From: Gremmenia infestans
Taxonomy: Eukaryota > Ascomycota > Leotiomycetes > Helotiales > Hamatocanthoscyphaceae
NCBI GenBank assembly: GCA_032629725.1
Contig: JAFEVB010000002.1
Coordinates: 1,550,001-1,614,000 of the forward strand
Length of the DNA stretch: 64,000 nucleotides
Direction: 5' to 3'
Shown here: positions 45,768 through 58,795 of the stretch, piece after piece
Position numbering within the stretch: position 1 is the first letter of the stretch
Layout of the letters: each line of letters begins with the position of its first letter
Made by a program: the position numbers and the translations under genes
Notes under the pieces: generated by a model
Told to the model about the DNA's origin: nothing
Database searches by the model: none
Seen by the model: the letters and a program-made list of their open reading frames with translations, nothing else

Positions 45768-48700
45768 CTTTAAGTACTAGTCTTTCTATTAATAGAATAA
45801 TATTATCTACCAGATCTACTAAAAGGAAAGATATTCTAACCTTGACTCTAATATAAACCCCGGCTCTTATACTAGCGCTAGCCTAAACTTTTATAGTATA
45901 AGAATAAACTATAATTATTAAGATATCTAATATATTCTATAGGGATAAAAGTAAGCTAGATAACTTTCTAATCTTAATAGATATCTATATTCTATTTAAC
46001 TAATACTTGTTTAGAACTAAGATAGTAAAAGTTATTTATATAATTAGTTATCTTTAAAGTATAGCCTTTAATTAGATTAAGACCTATATTAATAATTTTA
46101 TAGTAAATAAAACTAATTAGAGGCGAATTATAACCGGAGCAAGAACCTTAACCTAGGCTATATTTATAAGCTATAAGGCATTTAAGAAAAACATCTAATA
46201 AGTCTTTAGTAATCTTAAATAGTAGAGTATAGCTAAATAGAAGCTATAATAACTAAAATAGAGTAAGTCGGCCTCTAAGTACATAGCTAGGTTCTAGTAG
46301 TATTTAGATATAGTAGAATAGAGCAACCGCGCTTTAACTAGCTAGTATTATATAGAACTAAAGAACTCTATTAAGAATAAGCTAACTAGAATAGACTAAC
46401 TAACTAGTTTTACTAAGATAATTAAGAAAGCGGTTAAGATTAATAACCGGTTTTTTAAAAGGTCTCTTAAATAAAAAAGAACTTATAATTTTAGTAAATA
46501 GTTAGAAAAGATAAGATTAATAGAAAGAAAAGACTAGAGAGACCTAATAGAAATTAATACCGTCTACTAGAAACTAAGCCTACTTTCTAAGAAGAAACAA
46601 GATAAGCGATATTAGAAGAGACTTTATTTTAAGTATAGATTATCTAAATACTTAATATTCTCTTATAGGTAAAAAAAAAGGAAAGGACCCTAAAAGAAAT
46701 AAAATATAAGCGTAGCTATATAAATCTTAGATATAGTATTATAATCTAATCTTAAAGAATAGAAGTATAGTATATAACCACCTAAGTATAAAAGCTAGGA
46801 AATAAATATAGAAGAAAAAGCAAGCCTATCTTAGGATTCTATAGACTAGCTATCTAATATAGATAAAAAATAGATTATAGCTAGTAATAAACTTTCTATA
46901 GAAAACTAGTAGAAGCCTAAAGAAGAGGATAAACTAGCCTTTAAAAGAGACTTCTAGCTAGAAATAAAGAAATTAGAAAAGGGTATCTACTATATAGTTA
47001 TATATTAAGATATATAATAAGTTATTCTTAAGATACCCTAATAGCCTAGGATTATTAAAAGCATTCTAAAAGAAGAAATACTAAAGCTAAGCTTAATTAT
47101 TAAGCTAGGAGAAATCTAGGAAATTACTAGTAAAGGGTTAAATAAATATATTTAAAGAAAAACAACTTTTCCTCTATTCTCTATAAATCTAATAGTCTTT
47201 ATCTAGTAATATATTAGTAATAAAATATAAAGCATATTTATACTAAGTACTTTATACTAACTAATAAGATAGGAAAGTAGTTACTAACTATAGGAAAACT
47301 AATTTATAAAATATAAGATCCTAAAAGAAAGATAACTAAGAAGAAAAGTAGTAGCTATAAAGAGCTAAAACTATATAATACTAAACGCTTATACTAGAGG
47401 AAAGAAGCTATAGATTATACTTAACTCTAGTATATAAGAGAACTTTATCTTACTAGAAGCTATAAAGAAGCTTAATATACTAGTATAAAAGAAAATAGAA
47501 CTCTATCTACTTACTATTATTAATAGAATAGTAATTAGAATAAATAGAGAGATAGTTAAGTATAAAACTATATCTATATAAATAACTATTAAAGGTTACT
47601 AGAAGGAAATCAGCCTAGATATAATCTATATTAAAGATAATTAGGCTATTTTTAGTATTTTTTAGATTAGATAATATAATCTAGAAATTAACTAGAAAAC
47701 TTATAAAGTAAGGTTTATTTAATATAGCTATATATTAAAATAACTATATAGCTATAGAGAGGTTAATACTATCTTCTATAATATACTAGAGTATATAATC
47801 TAAGGCCCTCTACTAGATAATAAGAAAGTCGAAAAAGGAATACTAGTATAGTATAAGAAGTTTAAATAGATATTTAATAACCTATAAAGTAAGAAAGCTT
47901 TACCTAAATATTAATTATAGAACTATAGAATACTACTTAAAAAAGAATATAAACCTTCTTAGAAACTACTTCGCTAGTATAGTAAAGAAAAGATAAGACT
48001 ATAAAGAAAGTATATTAATAAGATATTATCTAAAGGATAGATAAGAGAGTCGCACTCCCTATTAAAAGCGCTAATACTATTTATAAAGAAAAAGGATAGA
48101 CTGGATCAATTTTATATTAACTACTAAAAGTTAAATAAGATAACTATAAAAAATTAATATCTACTATTATAAGTAGATAATATATAAGACCGTCTAAGAA
48201 AGACGGTGATCTTTATATAGCTAGATATAAGAGATATATATTACCTAATCTGTATTATAAAAGGCGAAGAATAGAAAACGGTATTTTAAACCAGATTTAG
48301 TTACTATAAGTACTAGGTTATACTATTTAGGCTAACTAATACTCTAGTAACCTATTAAGAAGTTAACTATAATATATTAAGAGCTTTCTTAGATAGGTTC
48401 TATATATATTATCTTAATAATATACTAGTATATTTAAATAATAAGAAATAATATATAGGATATATAATATAGGTCTTAGAGATACTTATAGTAAAGGGAT
48501 TCCGTCTAAAGCTATCTAAGTGCAACTTCTATATAAAAGAAATCATCTTTCTAAGCTATATAATTACGCTAGGGAAAATCGGCCTAGACCTTAAAAAAGT
48601 CTAAGCGATTATTACCTAGAAGATGCTAACTATAGTTAAACAGGTATAATCTTTTCTAAGATTTATAAACTTCTACTAGAAGTTTATTAAGTTATACTTA

Positions 48701-51361
48701 AAAAAGGCTCTACTACTTATAGACCTAATAAAAAAGAAGCAGGAGTTTAAATAGATAGATAAAGCGGAAAAGGCATTCTAAGAGCTAAAGTAGGCCTTTA
48801 TAAAAAAGCCTATCTGCTAGAACTTCTAGCTAAAACTCGAGTTAATAGCGGAAACGGACGCGTTAAATAAAGTAATAAAGGAAGTACTTATATAGAAATA
48901 TAAGAATAGCAGCTAGCATCTAGTAGTATACTACTTAGGAAAATAATATCTATAGAACTTAACTATAATATATATAATAAGAAACTTCTAGTAATAGTTA
49001 AAGCATTATAGAAATAGAGGGTTTATTTTTAGAAAGCTAACTTTCTAGTAATAATTCTTACTAATTATAAGAATCTTATTAGCTTTACTATAACTAAAGA
49101 CTTAAATAGGCGGCAGATAAGATAGATAGAGATACTTGCTATCTATAACTTATAAATTAAATATATAAAGGGAATAGAGAATATATATACTAATATGCTA
49201 AGTTGGAAGCTAGGGTATAAGATAAAAAAGGAAATAAAAAGCGTTGTAATCTTCTAGGAAGATAGTAATAACCTTATTCTAAATAAATAATAAATCGCAG
49301 CTATAATCTATATTAATAGCAACCTATTTATAGATAAAATCAGATCGGTATATAAAGAGAATATAGTAGCGGAAGGCATCTTATAATACTTCTAGAAGAA
49401 TATAAAGAGGCTTCTACTATATAAAAATAAGATATATATTCCTAAAAGCATCCGAAAAGAATTTATTAAGAAATAATATAAGCTACCAGCTTATAGATAC
49501 TAAGGGAATACTAGAACCTAGAAAAGGCTCTTATAGAGGTACTATTTTCTAGATATGCGAATAATAATTAAGAAGGTTATTAGTAAGTGCGATACTTATA
49601 TATAAAATAAGATATTATAATACGCTCTATATAGTATAATATAATTACCTAATATACTAAAGACCCCCTAGATATCTATTATATAGGACTTTATAATTAA
49701 ACTACTACTATTTAAGAATCTAATAATAGAAGTAGAATATAATTCTATTCTAGTTATTATAGATAGGTTAATAAAATATACCTATATAATACTCTATAAG
49801 AAGTTAAGTATAGCTAAAGACTTAGCTTAGGCATTTCTTTAAGTAGTAGTAGTAAACTATAATATGCTAGAAGAAATTATATTAGATAGAGATTAGCTCT
49901 TTACTTTAAAATTCTAAACGGCATTTATAGCTTTACTAGGTATTAAAAGAAAGCTATTAATAAGTTTTTATCTATAAACTAATAGATAAACTAAATAGAT
50001 AAATTAGATAATAGAAATATATATCTAGTATTATATAAACTATAAATAGAATAACTAGGTAGGACTTCTACTACTCGTCTAGTTTATATATAATATATTA
50101 GCTACGGAAAATATAAAGATCTTACTAGTATATGCGAATTATAGTTATAACCCTAAGACCTACCACTTTATAATAATCTTAGGATTAGATAACTAATCCG
50201 CGACTATATAGATAAAAGATCTTAAGGCACTTTAGAAAAAACTAGCTAATAACCTAGTATTCTTTATAAAGAGAGTAGTATTATACTATAATAGAAAACA
50301 TAGTATAGAACCTATACTTAAAAAAAAAGATAAAGTCTATCTAATATAAAAAAATATTAAAATAAAATAACTAAGTATAAAACTAGATTATAAAAAGCTA
50401 GGGCCGTTTAAAATCAAGCAAGTTATAGGACTAGTTAACTATAAATTAGCACTATCTAGAATAATAAATATATATCTAGTATTCTATATATCCCTTCTTA
50501 AACTAGCACTACTAGGAGCACTATCTGCGCCTATTATAGAAATCTAACTAGTTAACTCTAATGCTAAATATAAGATTAAAGCGATACTAGACTATAAACA
50601 GGTTAGAGGAAATATTAAGTACTTGGTTAAATAAATAAACTATCTATACTTAGAAAATATCTAGGAACTAAGAATAATACTTAAGAACCTTAAGATATTT
50701 ATAGACTATTAGGATTAGTATTCTAACCTGACTAGAATAGGTCTAAGGGATTATATATAGCTAGTAATATAATAAAAATAGGGTTATTAAAAAGGTTAGA
50801 ACTAGGCGAAGAACTACTAGTAAAAAAATTAGAAATAGAAGTAGGTAGAGCCTTCCGCTTACGCCGCTTACTTTTCTTTTTCTTAACTTTCTTTTTCTTC
50901 TCTAGAGTATTAAGCTTATTAAGGTTTTTAAGGCTCTAATATAATATATCCTAAGTATAGCGTTTAAACTTAGACTATTACTAATTAAGATATAATAGCT
51001 TTAAGAGCGTCTCCCGCCTCTTCTACTTTAGATAAAGCTTTTTACGCTCTAGTATAAACTAGTCCGCAAGCAATAGACTACGGATATTATACTTCGTTTT
51101 CGATTTTATATAAGTATCACATTTGCCTAAACTAGAGGATTTAAATATAATATACTCTAAGCCTTAGAATTTATAGTAAAAGCACTTTATATTAATAGAA
51201 TAACTAAAAAAGATGATTCGGTTATAAAAGATAAAGTGTTTTTTATTTTTAATATTATAAATAGGTAGTATAATAAAGAGGAAAAAAAGCTATACTATAA
51301 GAAAGATATTTCCCTATATTATACTTAAGCGTAGGGACTATGCTAACCGAGAGAGGAATAG

Positions 51362-51794
51362 TATTATAAATATAATATATAATTAAAAGATCTTAAGCTT
51401 AATATCTGACTTTAGATATAGGAGAACCCTTAGTAGAAATAGGTTTTCCTTATATAAGCAAAAGACGTCTCTCTAGTATATTAGTTATATAATAGACTAA
51501 AGAGAACTATAGAGATTCTTATAGCCTATTAGAATCTATTAGAATCTAGAGGCATAAAGGTTCTATATAAAGCTAGGTTATTATCTATTAGATAGAAGCT
51601 TTATACTTAACTTAAATAGTATTTTCTAATATATACTTATTACTTTATACTTTATAATAAGCTATACTTTTAAGTATAGTAACTAGTAATCTATTAATAG
51701 ATACTAATATTAACCTAATAATAATCTAGGTCTAGAGACCTAACTTAAGTTATAAGACTTACTCTAGTATTATGTGAGCTGGGCGATCGTTACA
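51362..51794 (+). repeat. 3' LTR of element C
   Basis: 433 bp; its last bases GATCGTTACA keep CpG and TG/CA dinucleotides that the rest has lost. Followed at once by CTTTTTAAAG of element D. Confidence 0.85.
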
Positions 51795-54700
51795 CTTTTT
51801 AAAGTCTAGGCCGATTTTCTTTAATATAATTATATAGCTTAGAAAGGTGATTTCTTTTATATAAAAGTTGTATTTAGATAGCTTTAGGTGGAATCCCTTT
51901 ACTATAAGTGCTTCTAAGACCTATATCACGTGTCCTATATGTTATTCCTTATTATCTAAATATACTAGTATATTATTAAAGTAATATATATAGAACCTGT
52001 CTAAGAAAGCTCTTAATATATTATAGTTAACTTCTTAATAAATTGCTAGAACGTTAGTTAGCCTAAATAGTATAACCTAGTACTTATAATAATCAAATCT
52101 GGTTTAAAATACCGTTTTCTATTCCTTGCCTTTTATAATATAGATTAGGTAATATACATCTCTTATATCTAGCTATATAAAGATTATTGCTTTTCTTAAA
52201 TAGTTTTATATATTATCTATCTATAGTAGTAGGTATCGATTTTTTATAGTTATCTTATTTAGCTTTTAGTAGTTAATATAAAACCGATCCAGTCTATTCT
52301 TTTTTTTTATAAATAGTATTAGCGCTTCTAATAAAGAATATAACTTTTTTATCTATCTTTTAAATAACGCCTTATTAATATACTTCTCTTATAGTCTTAT
52401 CTTCTCTTTACTATACTAGTAAAGTAGTTCCTAAGAAGGTTTATATCCTTTCTTAAGTAGTATCTTATAGTCCTATAGTTAATATTTAGATAAGGCTTTC
52501 TTACTTTATAAATTATTAAATATCTATTTAAACTTCTTATACTATACTAGTATCTCTTTTCCGACTTTCTTATTATCTAGTAGAAGGCCTTAGATTATAT
52601 GCCTTAGCGCGTTATAAAAGGTAGCGCTAACCTCTCTATAGCTATATAGTTATTTTAATATATAGCTATATTAGATAAACTTTATTTTATAAGTTTTCTA
52701 GTTAATTTCTAAATTATATTATCTAATCTAAAAAATACTAAAAATGGCCTAATTATCTCTAATATAGATTATATCTAGACTGATTTCCTTTTAGTAACCT
52801 CTAATAGTTACCTATATAAGTATAGTTTTATACTTAACTATCTCTCTATTTATTCTAATTACTATCTAATTAATAATAGTAAGTAGATAGAGTTCTATCT
52901 TCTCTTATATTAGTATATTAAGCCTTTTTATAGCTTCTAGCAAGATAAAGTTCCTCTACGCGCTAGAGTTAAGTATAATCTATAGCTTCTTTCCTCTAGT
53001 ATAAGCGTTTAGTATTATATAGTTTTAGCTCTCTATAGCTACTACTTTTTTTTCTAGTTATTTTTCTTCTAGGATCTTATATTCTATAAATTAGTTTTCC
53101 TATAATTAATAACTACTTTCCTATCTTATTAGTTTATATAGAGTGTTTAGTATAAATATGCTTTATACTTTATTACTAATATATTACTAGATAAAGATTA
53201 TTAGGTTTATAGAAAATAGAGAAAAAGTTATTTTCCTCTAAATACATTTATCTAACTCTTTACTAGTAATTTCCTAGATTTCTCCTAGCTTAATAATTAA
53301 GCTTAGCCTTAGTATTTCTTCTTCTAGAATGCCTTTAATAATTTTAGGCTATTAGAATGCCTTAAAGATAACTTATTATATATCTTAATATATAACTATA
53401 TAGTAGATACCTTTTTCTGGTTTCTTTATTCCTAGCTAGAAGTCTCTCTTAAAGGCTGGTTTATCCCCTTTTTTAGGCTCCTACTAGTTTCCTATAGAAA
53501 GCTTATTACTAGCTATAATCTATTTCTTATCTATATTAGATAGCTAGTTTGTAGGATTCTAAGATAGGCTTGCTTTTTCTTTTATATTTATTTTCTAGCT
53601 TTTATATTTAAATAGTTATATACTATACTTCTATCTTTTAGGGTTAGGTTATAATACTATATCTAAGATTTATATAGCTATACTTATATTCTATTTCTTT
53701 TAAGATCCTTTCTTTTTTTTCTACCTATAAAAGAATACTAAATATCTAGGTAATCTATACTTAAAATAGAGTCCCTTTTAGCATCACTTATCTTATTTCT
53801 TCTTAGAGAGTAGGTTTAGTTTTTAGTAAGCGGTATTAATTTCTATTAGATCCCTCTAGTTCTTTTTTTCTATTAATTCTATCTTTTCTAACTATTTACT
53901 AAAGTTATAGATTCCTTTCTATTTAAGGAACCTTTTAAAAAACCGGTTATTAATTTTAACCGCTTTCTTAATTATTTTAGTAAGACTAGTTAGTTAGTCT
54001 ATTCTAGTTAGCTTATTCTTAATAAAGTCTTTTAGTCTTATATAGTACTAGCTAGTTAGAGCGCGGTCGCTCTATTTTATTATATCTAAATACTACTAGA
54101 ACCTAGCCGTATACTTGGAGGCTAACTTGTTCTACTTTAGTTATTATAGCTTCTATTCGGCTATACTCTACTATTTAAGGTCGCTAAAAACTTATTAGAT
54201 ATTTTTCTTAAATGCTTTATAGCTTATAAATATAGCCTAGATTAAGATCCTTGCTCTAGTTATAATTCGCCTCTAATTAGTTTTATTTACTATAAAATTA
54301 TTAATATAGGTCTTAACCTAATTAAAGGCTATGCTCTAAAGATAACTAATTATATAAATAACCTTTACTATCTTAGTTCTAAATAAGTATTAGTTAAATA
54401 AAATATAGATATCTATTAAGATTAGAAAGTTATCTAACTTGCCTTTATCTCTATAGAATATATTAGGTATCTTAATAATTATAGTTTATTCTTATACTAT
54501 AAGAGTCTAGGCTAGCGCTAGTATAGAGGCCGGAGTTTATATTAGAATTAAGATTAGGGTATTTTTCCTCTTAGCGGATCCGGTAGATAATATTATTCCG
54601 TTAATATAAAGACTAGTACTTAAAGTATAACGATCGCCTAGCTTTTATAGTACTAGAGTAAGTCTTATAACTTAAGTAGGTCCCTAGACCTAGGTTATTA

Positions 54701-55057
54701 TTAGGTTAATATTAGTATCTATTAATAGATTACTAGTTGCTATACTTAGAAGTATAGCTTATTATAAAGTATAAAGTAATAAGTATATATTAGAAAATAC
54801 TATTTAAGTTAAGTATAAAGCTTCTATCTAATAGGTAATAACCTAGCCTTATATAGAACCTTTATGCCTTTAGATTCTAATAGATCCTAATAGGCTATAA
54901 GGATCTCTATAGTTCTCCTCAGTCTATTATATAACTAATATACTAGAAAAACGTCTTTTGCTTATATAAGAAAAACCTGTTTCTACTAAGAGTTCTCCTA
55001 CGTCTAAAGCCAGATATTAAGCCTAAGGTCCCTTAGTTATATATTACGTTCGTAATA
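51795..55057 (-). mobile_element. Element D: 5' half of a Gypsy element, inverted against C
   Basis: 3263 bp corresponding to the inverse of C 45335-48603: RT start, protease, gag and a 432-bp 5' LTR at 54626-55057. The 3' half (rest of RT, RNase H, integrase, 3' LTR) is missing. The LTR shares with C positions that set both apart from A (for example ACGTCTTTTGC, against ACGTTTCTTGC in A). Right flank is ATAAAG, nearly matching the TAAAG left of C. Confidence 0.82.
54626..55057 (-). repeat. 5' LTR of element D
   Basis: 432 bp, TATAACGATCGCC... to ...GTTCGTAATA, then ATAAAGAGGC. Confidence 0.85.
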
Positions 55058-57353
55058 ATAAAGAGGCTTCTATTTCTTTTACTTAGCTCTCTAGATATTA
55101 TAATACTATCGATTCTAATATCTACTTCACTTTACTTATTAGTTTCTTATAGTTAAGCTTTAATTAAAATAATAATATTACTAATTAATAGATAAAAAAG
55201 CTTCTAAAAAGCAAAGCTATTAATATAAAGTTTTTATAGCTAGCATCTTTTTTTATAACTAAGCTAAGCTAATAAGATAAGCTAATAAAAGATATCTAAT
55301 CTTAATATAATTGCAGTTATTAATTCTAAAAGAAAAAAATAACTTATTTAAACTTATTATTAATTAGAAAAGTTATAGGTATATTTAGTAATCTGCTAGC
55401 AACTATATAATAAATTTATATCTTTACTACCTTTAGTAATATAGGTTCGTAGCGCTTTTAGAAAGTAAAATATAGTTAGAGATAGTGCTACTATAGTATA
55501 GTAATATAGCTTTTAAAGCAAATAAAGCTTTTAAATACCTATAAGCAAATATAATTATAAAGCTAAAAAGTAATATAAAAATTAAAGCTAAATATAATAT
55601 AATATAAATAGATAGCTATTTATAAAAGCAAAAGATAAAAAAGAAGATCTTATAAGTATATAGGTCTTATATTATATAGAAAGAGCTCTAAAGAAAGTTA
55701 GTAAAAATACTATTAAGAATAAACTATAGAGGTTTTATTAAGAACTATAAGAATTATTAAAACCTAGATCTTTCTCTTTAAAGTAGGCTAATAGGTACTC
55801 TCTTTTGCTTTTTTCTTAAAGATAAGAAAAAAAAAGAACTTCTCTATAAGATAAAAATACTAATTTATATAAGATTAGTAAAAAGTAATAGTAATAATAT
55901 AGCTTAAGAATACTTACACTTTTCTATAATAAACTAAGCTATTATAATATATCTAATTCTTTTAATACTTCTTAAGTAATCTTATAGTAAAAGCTAATAG
56001 TAAAATTAAAGTAGTAACTAAAGATATAAAGCTTACTATAAAGATCTAGATAGTAGTAGCTTATAGTAGCTAGCTACTAATAGCAGAAAAGAGTATTTAT
56101 CTATAGATAGTACTTTTTTATAATAGTATTCTAAAGATATTTAAGTTATAACTAAGTATATTAGACTGCTTTAATTAAACTAAAGTAAGATTAATAATAA
56201 AGTAAACTATAAAAAGTAAAAGATACTTTCTAAAAATAAAAGCGCTAATATATAAAGTAGTACTAAAGAAGAAAGTTAAAGTTATTACTAAAAAAAGAAA
56301 AAAAAACCTAATCTAAGATAATAAGTTAGTAAATTATCTAAGAGCTTAATAACCTTAGAGAAACTTAATAATTATATTTAAGATAATATTAATAACTTTA
56401 ATACTTATATACTACTACTTTATTCTAACTATTATACTTAATACTATATAGATAATAAGCTTTAATACTATATTAATAATAGACTTTAAGAAAAAAGAGA
56501 GGTAAATTAAAGTTAATAGATTAAAATAGGCTATTTATAAGAAAATAAGCAAAAAAGTAAAGTGTGCTAATTCTAGTATAAAAGTTAGTATAAATTAGTA
56601 TAGTAATCTTAGAAGTAATATACTAAGTAAATAGCTTATAAAATAAAGTTAAAATTATTAAAACCTAAAAAAGATTAGAAAGTTAAACATATTATAGATA
56701 TATATAGCTAGGAAAAAATATTTAAATACTAGTACAAGTTTAGTACTAGAAAGCATATTAAACCTATAATATATACTATAAAAACTATAGACCGCTAATA
56801 AAGCTATAGCTATAAAAGTAATAAATAAAGCTAGAATAGTATAATAACTCTATTAAAAAAAGAGCAATTTAAAGTATTTATACTTTATAAAGTAGTTAGC
56901 TATCTATAGAATATTAAAAGGTTAAAAAACTTAGTAAATTGCAGATTTATATGCTTTTATAATAATAGTAAAGTTACTAAAGTTATAAGAAAGTAGTAAA
57001 GATAATAAAAAAAAAGTAATAAAAGTAATAAGAAATAAAAGTAAATAAGAAAGTTAATACTAGAATAATAAAAGGATAAAAGATAAAAATAAAAAGTAGA
57101 GTAGTATATAATAAAAAGGTTAAAGTTAAAAAAGGTAGTAAAGTAGAAGAAGTTATAAGTAGTTAGTAATAAAAGCAGACTAGCACTACTAATTTACTTA
57201 GAGATAATAATAAAAAGATATTATTAAGTTAGTATACTTAAAAGAAAACTTAAAGGAACTAATTTTATATATCTTTTTACTTTTCTTTTAGTAGTAAAAT
57301 TAATAAAAGTAGTATATTACTTAGGTTAAGTAAGCTTTTAGAGGAAAGATAAA
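55058..57353. mobile_element. Element E internal DNA, right part
   Basis: AT-rich, stop-filled. 55064-55151 is an inverse match to 44062-44148. Lys/Asn-coding A-runs follow; 57050-57180 is rich in AAAGTAA repeats. A possible polypurine tract lies at about 57339-57349. No open frame. Confidence 0.5.
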
Positions 57354-57566
57354 TATAGTAGAAACTAAATAAGATATTATATAAAGTAGGGTATATAGCT
57401 AGTACTATACTATACCTTATAAAATTAGGCACTTTACTAAATTTAGATTATTATCTATTCTATAATATACTCTTTTATATAGTTTATTTTAATATATACA
57501 TTTATATAATAATAAAACTATAAGTTAGATCCTAGCCTAGAGTCCGCGGTTGTATTGTCCCTCCAT
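57354..57566 (+). repeat. 3' LTR of element E
   Basis: 213 bp; the last 13 differences from the left LTR (57499-57564) keep G or C here (for example GTCCGCGG), so the outer edge is unmutated on this side too. Confidence 0.9.
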
Positions 57567-57571
57567 AGTAG
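57567..57571. repeat. Right target-site duplication AGTAG of element E
   Basis: Copy of 26460-26464, directly after the right LTR and directly before CTCATCC of the host exon. Confidence 0.85.
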
Positions 57572-58455
57572 CTCATCCTCTCACCCTTCGACTCCAGGTC
57601 AATCTTCCATGCACTCTCAGACTACTCCCGCAACATCTATTGCGGCAGAAGAGACACCCAAATCCAGAAGACTGAAACGCGGGACCCGGTACACACCAGC
57701 TCTTAACGGGGAAAGGTCTTCGAGCACTACGAATGCGAGCCCCTTGCTTGAGCAATTGTGGGTGCTTGCTTGTGCAGAGAGACAGAAATTCACGACCAAA
57801 CTTGTACATTTCGACGCAGACTCGCAAAAGATCAGATCTGACATGGACCTAGCCCACTTGCTGAAGCGTCAGTATGCGGAATTACGCCCGAGTTGGAAAC
57901 AATACCTGCGCCTTCGTGGGCTAAACACCATACAGTTCGTGCAGGTAAGATAGGGCATCACTCACCATTCAGAAATTGTTTCTTACAGGCCAATATACTA
58001 AACCACGATTGCAGTTTGAACTTCACCGTTCTCAAGTCGTTGATATCCGGAAATGTCCTGATATGCCAGACAAGGCTGACATTACATATCTCTATCTTCC
58101 TACTGATTTGATCCCTCCGGTCGGTGAGAACTACCTGATGCATTTGTTTCACCACCCCGAAGACTATGAAGATGAAACAATAACGTACAATCGCATTCCC
58201 AAAAAGAGAGGAGCAAAGTTGCGGGTTGGTCAGCATGAAGATGTTGGGGTTGGATGGGGCATTCATTTGGTTGAAGGATTTCTACCTTATAAAGTCTGGA
58301 CCTTTTTCACAAGCTTTTTTGTCTCAATCAGCATTGTTTTTGCTGTAACTTGGGCTATCAAAAAAGGGGACTTACAAGGCGCTTTTGGAGTTGCCGCGTA
58401 TGTCTGTTCGTTGGCTGTTTTGCTCATCGGCTGCTGTATTGCCTATTTAGAATGA
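57572..58455 (+). pseudogene. 3' half of the split fungal membrane-protein gene
   Basis: Continues the frame cut at 26464 (AG + C makes a Ser codon). Exons 57572-57944 and 58015-58455 flank an intron with GTAAGA donor, an ACTAAAC branch-like site and TTGCAG acceptor; a nearer AG (57988) would break the frame. The protein reads LEQLWVLACAERQKFTTKL, then LNTIQFVQ|FELHRSQVVDIRK over the splice, GVGWGIHLVEGF, and ends in two hydrophobic helices (VWTFFTSFFVSISIVFAVTW and LAVLLIGCCIAYLE region), a C-terminal membrane anchor common in this fungal family. With the 5' half the total would be 905 residues. Undamaged; alone it lacks a promoter, though an in-frame ATG lies at 57609. Confidence 0.85.
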
Positions 58456-58795
58456 ACCTGGGAATATATCTTCATGTAATGCATGGATCAAAAGTGTCCC
58501 AAGCTCAGACTTTCCATGTAGTGTCGATGTCTGTAATTTGCAATCTATAAGATTGTTTACTTCCAAATACGGGCATCTTTGACCTTTTCCACCCTACGAT
58601 CTCTGTCTGCTTTCATTGCAGCCATATCAGCCTTTGCTTTGACATGCACGTTATCTCCACAGCCCATCGGTACCAAACCACCACTCGAACGGCTGGCATG
58701 CCCTGCTATCTCGTTCAAGAACTAGCGGCGAAACATATCCAACGGCTCCCGGCTCCATAGCTTCTACCCTTTCACGCCATACGCAATCCAAGCTT
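58456..58795. other. Short intergenic between converging genes
   Basis: 340 bp between the stop at 58455 and the stop of the minus-strand protease at 58796, so it should hold both terminators. Nothing else seen. Confidence 0.5.

Larger units (their letters stand above)
45335..51794 (+). mobile_element. Element C: complete plus-strand Gypsy element
   Basis: LTRs 45335-45767 (TGTTATAAACG... ) and 51362-51794 (...GATCGTTACA), each 433 bp and inverse complements of the A-type LTR, so coding is on the plus strand. Polypurine tract CCGAGAGAGGAATAG ends at 51361, directly before the 3' LTR. Gag, protease, RT (YLNN at about 48413-48424 in place of YLDD), RNase H and integrase follow in order but are full of stops. 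The right end joins straight to RT sequence of element D without a target duplication; the left end has intact LTR terminal bases. Confidence 0.85.
26465..57566 (+). mobile_element. Element E: outer LTR retrotransposon with nested insertions
   Basis: 31.1 kb bounded by 213-bp direct LTRs (26465-26677 and 57354-57566) and an AGTAG duplication, inserted in exon 2 of a host gene. A purine run (AGAGGAAAGAT, about 57339-57349) just before the right LTR looks like a polypurine tract, implying plus orientation. Its own internal DNA survives as 26678-29640, 42557-45334 and 55058-57353, and is almost stripped of CpA, TpG and CpG. Elements A (with B) and the C/D composite were inserted later. No open frame survives. 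Superfamily is probably Ty3/Gypsy, from gag-like and RNase H-like fragments. Confidence 0.85.
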
